From contig NC_133115.1 of NCBI RefSeq assembly GCF_022965805.1, positions 30,495,321 through 30,559,320 on the forward strand: DNA of 64,000 nucleotides. The letters are read 5' to 3'. Position numbers and translations under genes: made by a program. Source of the DNA: Primulina eburnea. Taxonomy: Eukaryota; Streptophyta; Magnoliopsida; Lamiales; Gesneriaceae. Position 1 is the first letter of the stretch. Each line of letters opens with the position of its first letter. Of this stretch, positions 49,801 to 60,950 are shown in pieces. The notes beneath the pieces were generated by a model. That model was not told the DNA's origin. It ran no database searches and was given only the letters and a program-made list of their open reading frames with translations.

Positions 49801-52800
49801 CGTTGAGTAATTTGCCTGGACTTGGAGGACTTCAAAATTTGGCACATACCAGACCTTAACTGAGACAACGGCCTGGTGTTCGCTTTTGCTCAAAAATAGG
49901 TATTTGGTTCAGCTCTGGTGTTTAGTGCCAGTTTAGCCCAACGCAAAGGGTTTATTTCTTTCTGGTTTTGTTTTTATATAAACACATAATATCACATTAC
50001 CATAATAACCTCTATTATTTGATTACTCAAACGCATATTAATAATATCATTAGTAATTTTAAGGCAAGTATATCAGTAGATAAAGTGTTTTAAACTCTAC
50101 GTAACATTTACAACCGATTGTTTGGTTTAGGAATTCTAAGTTAATTAGGATGAATGACGTTGCTAGATATGAATCCTCAATGTGTAACCAAAAATGTATT
50201 GAGTATTAACAGAATATTTGTAACGACCATGGGTTATCCCGATCTTCCTCTGAGGCCTTCTCCCGTAAACGGGCTCCTTTCTACGATATTCTACATCACG
50301 GGCTTTCCCATGCTTCACTAATCATAAGATATCCCAATCCCTGAAATCGGTACCAACTCTCTAGGAATCTAGGTATTTATCCTGAAGGTCATGGGTTTGA
50401 GTATTGGAAAGACGAAAGAAACTCATTCTCAAGGATGGGGATTGGAGTGCATGGGTTCAAGTGTTAGGCAAAGTGAAAGAAACTCAATTTCAAATGATGA
50501 AGATATACTATGAGTGATGGCGCGTGGCTTGCCCAATTGGTACTAACACTCATAGGTATTTATCCTGGAGATATTGGATTCGAGCGTCAGGGAAGGCGAA
50601 AAAAACTCATTTTCCAATGATGAGGAAATTATATGAGGAACGGTGCATGGGAAAGTCTGTGAAAGAGAAGGCTCCAGAGAGAGCCAGTTTACGGAAGAAA
50701 ATCCCAAAAATAACCCAAGATCAAGATAGTACATGATCGTTACAATATTGGCCTTATCAAGTTCTTTAGACAACAAATTTCCCACCAGTTTTAGAGTGCT
50801 TGAAATTTAGAAGAGGCAGAACAAACATCAGTGAAAAATTTTCTTACAGTTCTCAATAATGTAGATTATAGACAAGTCATGGTGAAGCCAGCATCTATCA
50901 CCAGAAACTATGATAAACTAACCTGTAGTACTATATCCTTACTCCTTGGTGTCTTCCAAATAATCATTCCGTTGTTCACGGTTATTATGATGTTCAGCAT
51001 TATGTTTAGCCATTTAGAGTTTAATTTAGAGCAAGTAAATAATTTTATCAAACATTAACCTGCAAACCGAAGTAGTTGATAAATCCATTCTTTCCCAAGG
51101 CACTCGTAGATTCTCTGATAATATCCTCATTTTCAGCTATTACACTTCTGGAAGAATTAAAAACACAACCAAGGATTGAATATGCGTAAACCTACTGAAA
51201 TTGCGCCCATACTAGATATTGATGTTCATACCTTAGAGTAATTGTAAATCGATTTCCTTGGAGTTGCCCAAGAAGAAGACCATCATGAACGTGGCTGTAC
51301 GAGATATTCAAAAAGTTATAGAGTCAACTTCAGAAAATGCATGTGGATACAACTTGCATGGTGAGGCACGTACCAAAAGTTTCCGACTTTAATACCAATT
51401 AATCTTTCATTCAGTGCCGCTAATATATTAGCACGCTGCTTAAAAACGGTAACCTGTAAGCAATGACAAAGGTACAATACTTTGCATGATAAGAATAATA
51501 GAACAGCAAAAATTCCATAATTATGTTGTAAATTTAACTGTAAGCTAATGTAGAAATTACCTCATCTTAGATATCTAGAATGGGATTACCTTATTTACAT
51601 ACTTTCTAAGCTACGTATATGTGATCATTGTGTGTTCTTGGTTTAGTTTTATTGTGCAATCCATGAAATAACCTTCTTCTTCAAGAAGTTTTAGCCCACT
51701 AACACTCAAATAAATAGGTAGGGGTCTATCAAACCCCCTATTACAGCTCTGGCACCGTTTTTAAAAGAATAACAGCCAATGTGCAAAAAAAAGCAAGAAT
51801 GTGACTTAGTTTTGATGGATGATAGAGTGGATATAATTTTTGGGAGACTATTATTTAGCCAATGTGGTCGGGGAACTAATGCAAAGAAAAGTCCTTAACT
51901 AGGCAAATGGGGCAAAGAAAGTGGAACTCTGGATGAGATATCACCAATATAAGAACAAACAACTCTGTCCACAAAGAGATAAAGAAGCCACCCCGTGCTC
52001 ATCCACAAACAGCAGCAACGAAGGACTTGCTTTTGGTGACAATTTAGCATCTTGCTATACCAAGTGAAGCTGACTTCATGCTTCGCTACAAAATCTTACC
52101 ATGCTCAACACCGTCAAAACAGGTTGGAGAAGCCCAAGTAAACATCAGTCTCAATGTTATCTATAACATAGATGCATAAAAGATCATGATAGTACTGCAA
52201 AGCTCAGCCTGCTCATAAAGGGATGTTATGGAGATGGGTGAACAGACCCAATCTTTTTATGCTAACTAAGATTTTTCAACAACAGGGATCTGGAAAATCT
52301 AAGTGTGATATTATAATAGATACACCAAAATGCTAAAACAACAAACAAACAAATAAAACAAAAATGAAAAAACACAAACACAGCTATCTGATGTCAACAT
52401 AAAAAATGTGAAAACGTGTGACAACTATTCCAGGACATATGGCAGACTAAGACTTTTGTACATGATTAAGCAATTTACAGTTCCATTAACACTGATAGGT
52501 GAATTGCAGCCAACAGTTTTCCAGAATTAAAAGAATATGGGCAATAACCTCTTTGAATGCAAACTGGATAACATCTTTAAGAAAGTTTAACTAGTTATTA
52601 TGTTAACAACTGGTAGTCCAATAATTAAAAATAAATAAAAGAGGATGAATATTTATGTCTGTCAAGCAAAAAATGAAGATGAGACAAATTACCTTTTGAG
52701 TAGACACGGACCGCTTATCTTTTGTTCCTGCAAATCCAAAAGACCTGGGCTGCAGAATGAAAACAGAAAAACTTGAGAGAATTGTTAACTTCACGGCACG

Positions 52801-55800
52801 TAGTGTAGGACTGAAAAAGCTTTTTAACCATAATCATAAGTCAAAGAAAACAAAGAATCGTGTCCATAGGAGAAAAGAGGCGGTAAATTAATGGAAGCAT
52901 GTTTATCCTTCAAATGTCATCCATTCTTACCATTAGCCAGCAGTGAAGGGTAACAACTCCACACAGCAAAGTAAGTATTTACTAAAAGCTGCTTGAATAC
53001 TAAAAGGAGATTGAATAAACTTGAATGATATATGCACATTACCTGAACGCCAAGCATTTTTCCAAGAAGCCCGAGGGCCTCCTGTGTATCCTTGTTCTCT
53101 TTGTAAAGATGAAACCTGAAAAGATTGTGCAAAAAACCACAGTAGTGGGTACAGCACAGCAAAACTCCATGAACATGATGCCAGGTCACGAGTGGAGTGC
53201 TCCAAATGTTGTAAATGGCAGAAGGCGATTGCAGGACGGTTAGTGACCGCATCTGCTGCCTAGGCGGTTGAAATTTGAATTTTTTTAAGCAATTTTTTTT
53301 TTGAATAATTATATATAATCATGCAATGTAATCACAAATAATCATCATTTTTTACGTAATATATGTAATTAAAAATTGTTTAAGGATAAAAAGTTTCATC
53401 CAATATAATAGAATCTAGAGAAAGTACAAATAAATATATAAATGCAAACTGACAAAATAATTAATGTGGTGGCTGATGGCGGCGGCGACTGGAGGCGGTT
53501 TGAGACAGGTGGTTACTGATGGCGGAGGACACTTGAAACATAAAAGAGAGTGAAAAGTGTTTAAGCCTTAGAACACTCGCATTATTTTCAACCTCCATAG
53601 TCATAAATCTAACTTCTTCAGTTCTTACCAGCCCAATTCTCCAAAAACTCGATCGTTGTTAGGGTTCGATCAATACGGCCACGCAATAAACGATGTTATA
53701 AAAATCATTAGCCAAATTGAGTTTTAAGTAAACTTTAATGAAACAAGAAAGTTGCATTACTTTAAGGTACTAGAATAAGCAAATCATTATTATTTGTTCA
53801 AATTGAATAGGCCATTTACATTGTATCGTTTTGAGCAGGCCTTGCTCTAAGTTTAAGACTACAATATCGTTTTGTGCATTATAAATCAATAAATGAAAAA
53901 TTAATAATAAATTCCACTAATATGCAACGGATAAGATCATAACCATTTTTTCTTCTGATCCATCTCAATTGCTAATTGAAGCTCGTCAGAGCAATGACTA
54001 TCCCATGCTGAAACACAATGATGTAGTTTTAGCTAAGTCTGGTATAATCTAAGGTGTTTCATTCAATAAGGTGAGGAAGTAAAAACATAAATACCCTTGC
54101 ATTTTTCATGAAATCCACGGCCCATGGTTAAATCCAAACTATGCGGTGCATCAAGCATAATGCGCGATCAGTGTTCTAAATGGGTGTCGAGGAGGCCGCC
54201 TAGGCACGGCCCTCGACCGCTCTGCTTTTGTCTAAGGCGATCTTTATAGACGGTTCGAGCTATCCGGCAGGCGAACAGTTGGAAGAGGCGGCCGAGGCAG
54301 TCAATGATTTTAAAATCCTAGTCAAATTATTTTAAAAACCAGTCAAAGTCAATCAATTTAAAAAACTCTAGATATAAAAACATATTTCACTCTCTTTTGT
54401 ATTTACTTTTGGTCTCAAGTGTCCTCCACCATCAGCCACCACCTCCAACCGTCATCTTAATTATCTTGTTACTTTACCCTTACATATTTATTTGTACTTT
54501 GTCTAAATTATATCAAATTGTATGAAGCTTTTTTATGCATAAACATTATTTAGTTACATATATTATATGAAAAATTATGATTATTTATAATTATATTGCA
54601 TGATTGTATATAATTACATATAAAAAATTGCTAAAAAAATTCAATCGCCTAAGCATGCGGTATGCGGTCACTGACAGCTCGGCCACCGTCTCCCGCCATT
54701 TACAACATTGAGCACAATGACCTGTTAAGGACACGAAATGTTCAGAGCTAAAACTTTTCCACATTCTTGCATCTAAAGAGCAAGAACCTTTATTTCTCTT
54801 CATCCTTCAGAGAGTACTGTCAGCGAACTTAATGACCTAGAGAGCACATTTATTTACTACACATTTGGCAAACAAACAATCAAAAGAAATTAATCACTTA
54901 TAAAATCAATACATACTTCAGTGTCAACACAAAGTTCAATCCTCGTATTACTGTAGCACTGAATGAGCTTAAAAATTCCCTATGTATGCCGCAAATTTGT
55001 TGCGTATAATTTCCATACTCATTTTCAAAAATCATGTCACTGATAATTATATTCTTTAAAAAAGTCACAATGATGTCTGGACTCAAAGACCCATTTTTCT
55101 AATATCTCCTACTTCTTTCCTTACGCATTATCTAGCTTTTCCCTGAGGATTTAGGGTCTTAACAATTAAATACATAATGTGCATTGAAATATTAAAAAAA
55201 AATCACCTCAGAAACTTGCCAAGGTGTTCTGGCCAACTATCTGAACCTCTACAATCATAAGGTCTATCACCTCGATCTTTTCTTTTCCTTGAGTCCCTTC
55301 CCTTATCATTCCTTCTACCTGAATCCAGCCGCAGTCTGATGCACTTAGATGAGGAATCTGGTCCGTCTATGGTATCAGAAACAAGGAATTTCAGTTTCTC
55401 CTTGAAGAAGTTATGAACCGCCTGAAAGTAGATAAACAACCTTTCTTAAGAGTTAAGACCAGAAACAATTAATATGATTTGAAACCAGTTACGTAAAATA
55501 AATGAGCAGAACTTGTCCAAAATACCGTCCGATGGGACTTATCAGAACTTGGAGAGAGAACAATTGATTCATTGCTGCCCCCGACACTGGAGGAAACTTG
55601 ATCTATAAAAGCTTTCAACTTCTCTGCATCAATGTCACCAGCAAGAACTCTAAACTTTTCTATCTCCGGGATGTAATCTTTAGCCAATAGATCACATATT
55701 GTTTCTCTCTTTTCCTCAGCAATCTATTAGACCATGTTTTAACAGAAAAGGTCATGTTAATCAGGATGGGACCAAGAGTTGAGCTGACGGGCCATCGAAT

Positions 55801-56200
55801 ATCAGGGTGATTTCACATATTTCTGGGACAAAATTTGCATTTGGAAAACTAAAGTTTCAATTTTTTTCATTGCTTATGTGCGAAAAATCCCCTCAACTCA
55901 CTTCCTTCCGATAATGTTAACGTAATAGACCAGAGTGATTAAAGTGTCAACTTCAGTACCTCTGGTGGAGCATCCAGCGACGTTAGACGAACAATATTTC
56001 CATCCAAATCGACTTCATTCACAATAAAATCAGAATATCTGGAGAAACAAAAGTTTCCAATCGAAAATCATAAAGCCTTTTACCTCTAGGAATTAGGTTT
56101 CTCATATATGTAATTACCTCTGCTTGAGAATTCCGCGAAATCCCGGGAGATTGGAGATGTAGCAAAGAATCCCTACATCGGATTCTTCAATGGATGTCAT
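40859..56200 (-). CDS. PUS7: Pseudouridine synthase 7 (TruD family), 19 exons
   Basis: Converts specific uridines in RNA to pseudouridine. Exons: 56118-56200, 55960-56038, 55526-55723, 55207-55421, 53043-53115, 52693-52749, 51374-51453, 51232-51294, 51060-51147, 49101-49203, 48888-48991, 48004-48077, 45876-45940, 45265-45431, 44225-44292, 44000-44060, 42549-42586, 41300-41368, 40859-41207. All join in phase: 2034 bp, 677 residues. Start: LCYISNLPGFRGILKQRYSD near the N-terminus. The catalytic motif GTKDKR lies at about 224-229 (Asp about 227), GFINYFGLQRFG at about 304-315, and PGNYLQALLAIPRTLRMMFV then HSYQSYLWNHAAS mark the TRUD insertion and core. Introns are GT-AG except intron 10, which is AT-AC. 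Introns 4 and 9 contain MITEs. No stop or frameshift seen. Confidence 0.9.
48992..49100 (-). other. U12-type AT-AC intron (intron 10 of PUS7)
   Basis: On the minus strand the exon ends GAAGGGG and the intron starts ATATCCTTTT, an exact U12 5' splice site. It ends ATCAC just before AAAGGGATGC. TCTTGAC, close to the U12 branch consensus TCCTTAAC, places the branch A 16 bases before the intron end. The 109-bp intron keeps the frame (G/AA) and yields PREGERDAIKKIREYYKES. No GT donor near the exon end gives a continuous protein. Confidence 0.85.
50219..50744. mobile_element. 526-bp foldback element with ATATT target duplication, in PUS7 intron 9
   Basis: Begins TGTAACGACCATG and ends CATGATCGTTACA. 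Inward similarity between the arms continues in blocks (TATC..GATCTT; CCGTAAACGGGCTC versus CCGTAAACTGGCTC). Flanked by ATATT on both sides (50214-50218, 50745-50749). The interior has two or three diverged direct repeats around GAAAGAAACTCA (about 50370-50630). The frame at 50524-50736 is not a gene. It shares ends with the 137-bp element at 25462. Confidence 0.72.
53204..53578 (-). mobile_element. hAT-like MITE copy 1 (inverted), PUS7 intron 4
   Basis: Starts AATGTTGTAAATGGC and ends TTAGAACACT. Its sequence is the reverse complement of much of 54169-54710 (for example GGAGGACACTTGA here, TCAAGTGTCCTCC there) with an internal deletion. It begins about 90 bases upstream (in transcription) of exon 5. 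Target duplication not clear. Confidence 0.6.
54169..54710 (+). mobile_element. hAT-like MITE copy 2, PUS7 intron 4
   Basis: Ends CAGTGTTCTAAATGG and CCATTTACAACATTG form an imperfect inverted repeat. The flanks TGCGCGAT (54161-54168) and AGCACAAT (54711-54718) agree at 5 of 8 bases; two of the three differences are G to A, consistent with a decayed 8-bp hAT target duplication. GC-rich, GGCGGCC-type ends surround an AT-rich core; non-coding. Confidence 0.6.
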
Positions 56201-56354
56201 ATTGATCCTTGGAGTGGTTAGAGAAAGTGGGAGAGGTTTAGGGAGGGCTTTACTAAGGTTCGATGAATTTCTTCAGCCGTTACGGACATCAACTCGGGCT
56301 ACATCAAACTTTTTGAAATCCCTATGCAATATTAATAGGTTAATAATCATCTCA
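56201..56354 (-). promoter_or_regulatory. Short 5' flank of PUS7 between its ATG and Harbinger element 2
   Basis: Only 154 bases separate the PUS7 start codon from the left end of the transposon, so most of the promoter must lie inside the element or has been replaced. No TATA box identified. Confidence 0.5.
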
Positions 56355-56981
56355 GGGTACGTTTGGTACGTGTGATGAGATAAATAAATGATTATTTTTC
56401 AGAATGATTAAAAAATGAGATCTAAGGATTGATATTGTGTTGGGATTAATAACATTGTGTTTGGTACGAATTTAAGATGCTGGATTAATTTGTTATATTT
56501 TACTCTCATGACCAAAATACCCCTACTAAGTGAGAGAAATTTGCTTCTTGTTGGGTACCAGATTTTGGAGAGGGATAACTTTCAGATTTTTCACGTGGAA
56601 ATCTGACATTCAAATTGGACCCGCGACACTTGCTTCGTCAAACCATGTTCTCACCTTTACGTCCGTTGTTAGTGGTACACTCTCTTCCCCATCTCTGATT
56701 TAATCACCGTGGGTTCACCGAAATATATTGAGTGAGAAGGTGACTTTCTTGCAGACGAAGTGGTAAACATTTTTTGCCATACCGCAATTTCATTTTTTTC
56801 CCCCAAATACAGTTTTCATGTTTTTCCCCAATTTTTTGGCTTCACGACGGCTTCTTTGTTGTGCATCGTTTTGATTAGGTTCGGGCAAAGTGGCTTCGAT
56901 TGTTTTCCACGTCTTTGCAGGTTTTGAAAATAACGTCCTTCAAGATTACCATCAACTTCTAACACATTCTTAATCGAAGAA

Positions 56982-57826
56982 ATGGTGATGTGTTTTAAAT
57001 CTATAGTACTCGAATATTTCTATTTTAATTAAATCTTTAAGCTTGGAGGATTTGATGTTGATACCTGCTTGTTGTTATTATACTTTTTTTGGGTGTATTA
57101 TCTTCTGCCTGTTAATGTGACCATATTAACCATACCCACGGATTGTTAGATTCCACTTAAAAATCATTGTCCATTTTTTGTCTGACTGTAAATTAAAATG
57201 GACTAGTGTCCCTCTTTGTCTATTTATGTTTGATTGTTAATTTTTGAAGAATATCTTCAACGTGAGTACTTTTTTTTAACATCTACCATTTTGAAGGGTG
57301 ATTTTAATATTAGAACAGTTTGGTTACAAAAACTATGTATCCTTCCTTATGGGTTTTTGTAGCTAACTCTTGTTTTCTTGTTGAACTCACTAAGTTGCAC
57401 TTACTTGTACTATTAACTACTCGCTGGTTTTTAATGAACAATTTTTGCATGCAGCCTAAAACCTATGTCGTTTATATTGGAAGAAAACCTGGTGTATACA
57501 ACAAGTGGTGTGAGGCAAACGCCGAAGTTTCCAGATTTCCTGGGGCTTGTTTCAAAGGCTACGAGACCAGGAAAGAGGCCGAGGAATCCTTTCAGAGTTA
57601 TTTGAAAACAACGTCTGATGAAACTTCATCCTCGCAGCCAAAAGTTTTCACATCAAGTCCGAAAGCTACTGGTCACAGTGAACGTAAGCCTTTTAAGAAA
57701 CGATGTGATGTATTGCAAGCTATATCCGATATAACTCGTGAAAATCGCACTCTATCGAAGAAGATTGAGCAGAACTCCCAAGACATAGCTATGTTGTTGG
57801 AGCAAATTAGATTGAGCGACGAGTAA
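56982..57826 (+). CDS. RNase H1 N-terminal/viroplasmin-like domain protein in Harbinger 2
   Basis: The clear part is 57455-57826: PKTYVVYIGRKPGVYNKWCE, then PGACFKGYETRKEAEESFQSYL. This is the small fold shared by the N-terminus of eukaryotic RNase H1 (binds RNA-DNA hybrid or double-stranded RNA) and caulimovirus protein VI. A Ser/Lys linker and a C-terminal coiled coil (ENRTLSKKIEQNSQDIAMLL) follow, ending at TAA. An AG acceptor (TGCAG/CCT) stands just before PKTYVV. I suggest exon 1 ends with ATG/GT at 56982-56984, which would give MPKTYVV and 124 residues; an open frame also extends upstream to ATG 57320. No catalytic RNase H domain is present. Its role in the element is unknown. Confidence 0.65.
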
Positions 57827-58411
57827 CAGATGAATTATGATTTCTAATTTCGCTTCGTTGTTAGTAAGTCCACGTAAGTATGCTTGGTAATAGTTTTTCT
57901 TTTTTGTTCACTGTGTGACGTACTTAAAATTTAGATGCACGTAATATTCAAGCGTGTAATGCATTTTGCTGCTGTCTACTGCCGTTGGAGCAAGATTTTA
58001 TTTGAATTCATACTTTGTCTATGGTTCTACAAACCTTTGACTCATCACGAGCTTTATTTTATATAACCAGCATTCGTTAATAGTTGGATGTCCCTGAATT
58101 AGTTCCTATCGTATTGAGTAACTGAAACGTATCCTAACACTTTCTACTTCATTGTGTTGAATTGTCGGAAGTGCATGACTTCAAATTATGGATAGATTTA
58201 TATGCAGATTACTGGTGAAAGACTACGTACTAAATACTGTGTGCGTCAACCTGTATCTCAGCATGTACAGTTTGACCAACAACTACTAAATTGGTTGGTT
58301 TGTAATTCTTTTTAATAATGTAAATATTTGACCTACTTATTAATGGCTAAGATCTACCATCCTGTAACCTTTCTGTCAAAATTATATGTACATATCTTCT
58401 TTGGATATCAG

Positions 58412-58946
58412 GTACAACTCTGAAATACAGCGGGAATTTGGAATTGATAGACGTGTAATTACTACAGCAGTTGGGTAAGTTGCTATTCATTTAATTTCTA
58501 CACTTAAATACCTCTCCTAACTCCTTGTCCCACATACAGAGCGTCCATCTTGTTGTCTATAACCGAGCATCTGTGAAAACATGTCTGCTAATTTGAAGTT
58601 TGGTTCTGAAGATACAGTGACAAGCCCCTACACTGTACCGGTGATCGATCTATGTTCCGACGATGAAACCAACAAGGTTCACACAGGTGAGAAGTGTGAA
58701 GGGAAATGCAAGGGTGTTGACATGCTAAAAGCTTCATCTGATGACACCAACAGGAGGAAGAAAAAGAAGTTGGTTCACCCAACAATGGGGGTACACCACG
58801 GCTGCAAAGAAGAAGATGACACGAACAAGCTGAAAGTTGATCTTGGTACCGAAGGTGTACAGAAGAAGTTCAAATTGGATGTCCCGGGCGAGGCGTCCAT
58901 TCTGGTAATTGATCTGACCACTGAGTCCAGTGGGGATCACGTTTAA
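58412..58946 (+). CDS. Small protein with two SUMO-interacting-like motifs in Harbinger 2
   Basis: The ATG at 58581 gives 121 residues ending at TAA 58944-58946. Two hydrophobic-acidic motifs look like SUMO-interacting motifs: VPVIDLCSDDE (about 19-29) and ILVIDLTTES (about 107-116, beside the C-terminus). Between them are a basic cluster RRKKKKL (possible nuclear signal) and Lys/Asp-rich low-complexity sequence. A probable upstream exon (58412-58474, between CAG and GTAAGT) and an acceptor before 58541 suggest a spliced leader. That exon has an open frame (YNSEIQREFGIDRRVITTAV) which then meets a stop just before the ATG. I do not recognise the family; SUMO binding is inferred from motif shape only. 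Confidence 0.55.
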
Positions 58947-59683
58947 GAGCACAAAACCTTTTGTTCTTACCCCACACTTTTGAATCCATGATGGTGTAGT
59001 AGTATCCTTTTTGCCGCCATGTAAGTAGATGCACCTTGTTAATACGGTCTCCCAACGGTGGGGAAGAACAGACTTTCTACCAACATTTTGTATCTAAACG
59101 TTGCTTGGTAATGAGAAAGTCGTTTTATTAGCCTAAAAGATCAAATATCCAATTAAGTTTACTGTTATTTTGTCTAGTTGACATCATACTTTCAGAGACG
59201 ACATGCAACAAATGCATTATCTTGTATTAAATGTTGTGTACGCGAATGCCTCAACGATTTAACTAAGCTGAGCTACGACATTTTCATTATATAACACGGT
59301 GATGTGCTAAAGTTTCCAGAAATGCCAAACCTGTGGCAAACCAAAAACTGCTACGTCTTAAACAATGAAAACGTGGTCGTCCATTACACAGCCTAACGGA
59401 CACCATGCAACACGTGTAGTTTCATGAATCTTAGGTGTGTACGCGAATGCATTAATGCTTATGGTAAACTGAGATATGACGATTTCTTTAAATACCACGG
59501 TGATGTGCAAAATCACCTTCAACATACAATGTGCTCGTCCATTACCCATACTCAAAATGAACAAAACACATAAAAAAAAGCAGGTACTAGTTCAGATCCA
59601 CACGCAACGACTACAACCATACCGGTGACACACGTACAATTCAAAATGTTGCAACTTCACAAAATGCACATCTGCTGCATCCA
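58947..59683. repeat. Interior spacer of Harbinger 2 with a duplicated ~85-bp segment
   Basis: No gene. About 59228-59310 and 59436-59520 are diverged direct copies (GTACGCGAATGC ... ACGGTGATGTGC), about 208 bases apart. This is the convergent 3' zone of the plus- and minus-strand genes. Confidence 0.55.
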
Positions 59684-60690
59684 TTAGTGTTCGGCCAACA
59701 ACCTATTCACCAAACAAATCTTTCCGCGCTTACCTAAACGTTGAAACAGAGCTAAGTCGTCGTGGTTGTTAAACAATAACTTAGCAGCAAGCACTTGGTC
59801 GTCCTCGGACAGATGATGCATCTCGTCCAATGCATTCAAAACGTGATCTTGTGCATCGGAAAGTTTGTCCTCCGACGCAAGCCTCTTGATCAAATCTTCC
59901 ATAGTGTTTTTCGTTACATCGGCAAGGTTTTTGATGGCTGCAACAATAGTGTGCTCCTCGTCAGTGGTTTTCTTCCTTTTCTTAGGCTTCGAGGTTTCGC
60001 ATTCCTTATTTTTGGATGACGGCGTTTGAGTCTCAGATTTAGAGTCCTCCGTCGCACCAAATGTGTCAAACGCATGTGTCTCGGAAAGCCACGCAGCAGT
60101 ACATATGTCATTATCTATGTTCAGGACTTCGTTAAGTGCATTCTCGAAATTGGTTGCACGCTCACCTGTAGCACGATCATTTCCAAATATCTCACACCAG
60201 TCATGGTAATGAGTCCACTGCTTGTGTCTCATTGAGCGTAGCGTTGGGTCGGTCTACGACAAATCGAACAATTAAAAAAGCAATGTGAACAATTTAACGA
60301 ACAATAAATAAACATTGACAATAATACCTTGACAATTGCCTCCCATGTCTCGTCAGTGACATCGATTGTGTTATTACAGTCGTTCCATCCCACACCACTT
60401 TTGCTTAGTAATGTCACTATAGCACTATATGTTTTCTTCCAAACATGGATCTTGGAATTGATGTGTGGATTTCCACGTAAGCTATTCCCGGGGATAGATG
60501 CTTGCATTGCATTCTCCAGCAGATTCAAATAACCAGCCTTGAATCCATTATCTGTTTTCCATCCTTTTGATACGACATCTTTAAGAGCTTGGATTAAAAC
60601 TTCTTCTTCTCGGGCATTCCAACTACGTCGTGTCTTTTCTTGTTTTCGGTTCCTACCGACAACGCTGGCGGACGATGCTCCACTATCCAT
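59684..60690 (-). CDS. Harbinger MYB/SANT-like DNA-binding protein, two exons
   Basis: Exons 60328-60690 and 59684-60253 (GT-AG, phase 0), 310 residues from ATG 60690; an open frame extends upstream to 60753. The MYB/SANT-like domain has RSWNAREEEVLIQALKDVV, then FKAGYLNLLENAM, HINSKIHVWKKTYSAI and DETWEAIVK, continuing over the junction into LRSMRHKQWTHYHDWCEIFG. This is the plant Myb/SANT-like (L10-interacting) family. The tail has a Lys-rich stretch (KPKKRKK, likely nuclear signal) and a helical C-terminus. As in other PIF/Harbinger elements it should bind DNA and assist the neighbouring transposase, which lies upstream on the same strand. Confidence 0.85.
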
Positions 60691-60950
60691 GTACAGTTTG
60701 TTAACTTGTTTCCCTGCCTCTGTACAAAACACAACATACTTGAAATGTGTCATATAGGTTGACGAAGAGTAAACCTATTGTAAAATGAAGCAACCTACAT
60801 ATGCCAAAGCTAAGCTGAACCATAATTTCAAAACATAGATTAAACAACAGAAGACATTTATATCGAAAATTGGATACATTCACGAGTTGTGGACGAAAAC
60901 AGAGAACTTGAAACGACAGTCACGAATAATTGAAATGAAATACAAGCGTG

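Noticed and set aside
50524..50736. A 70-residue open frame in PUS7 intron 9
   Set aside because: It falls within the foldback element and its internal direct repeats.
52917..53252. Open frames crossing PUS7 exon 5 on both strands
   Set aside because: They read from the exon into introns; splice sites and phase support the shorter exon 53043-53115.
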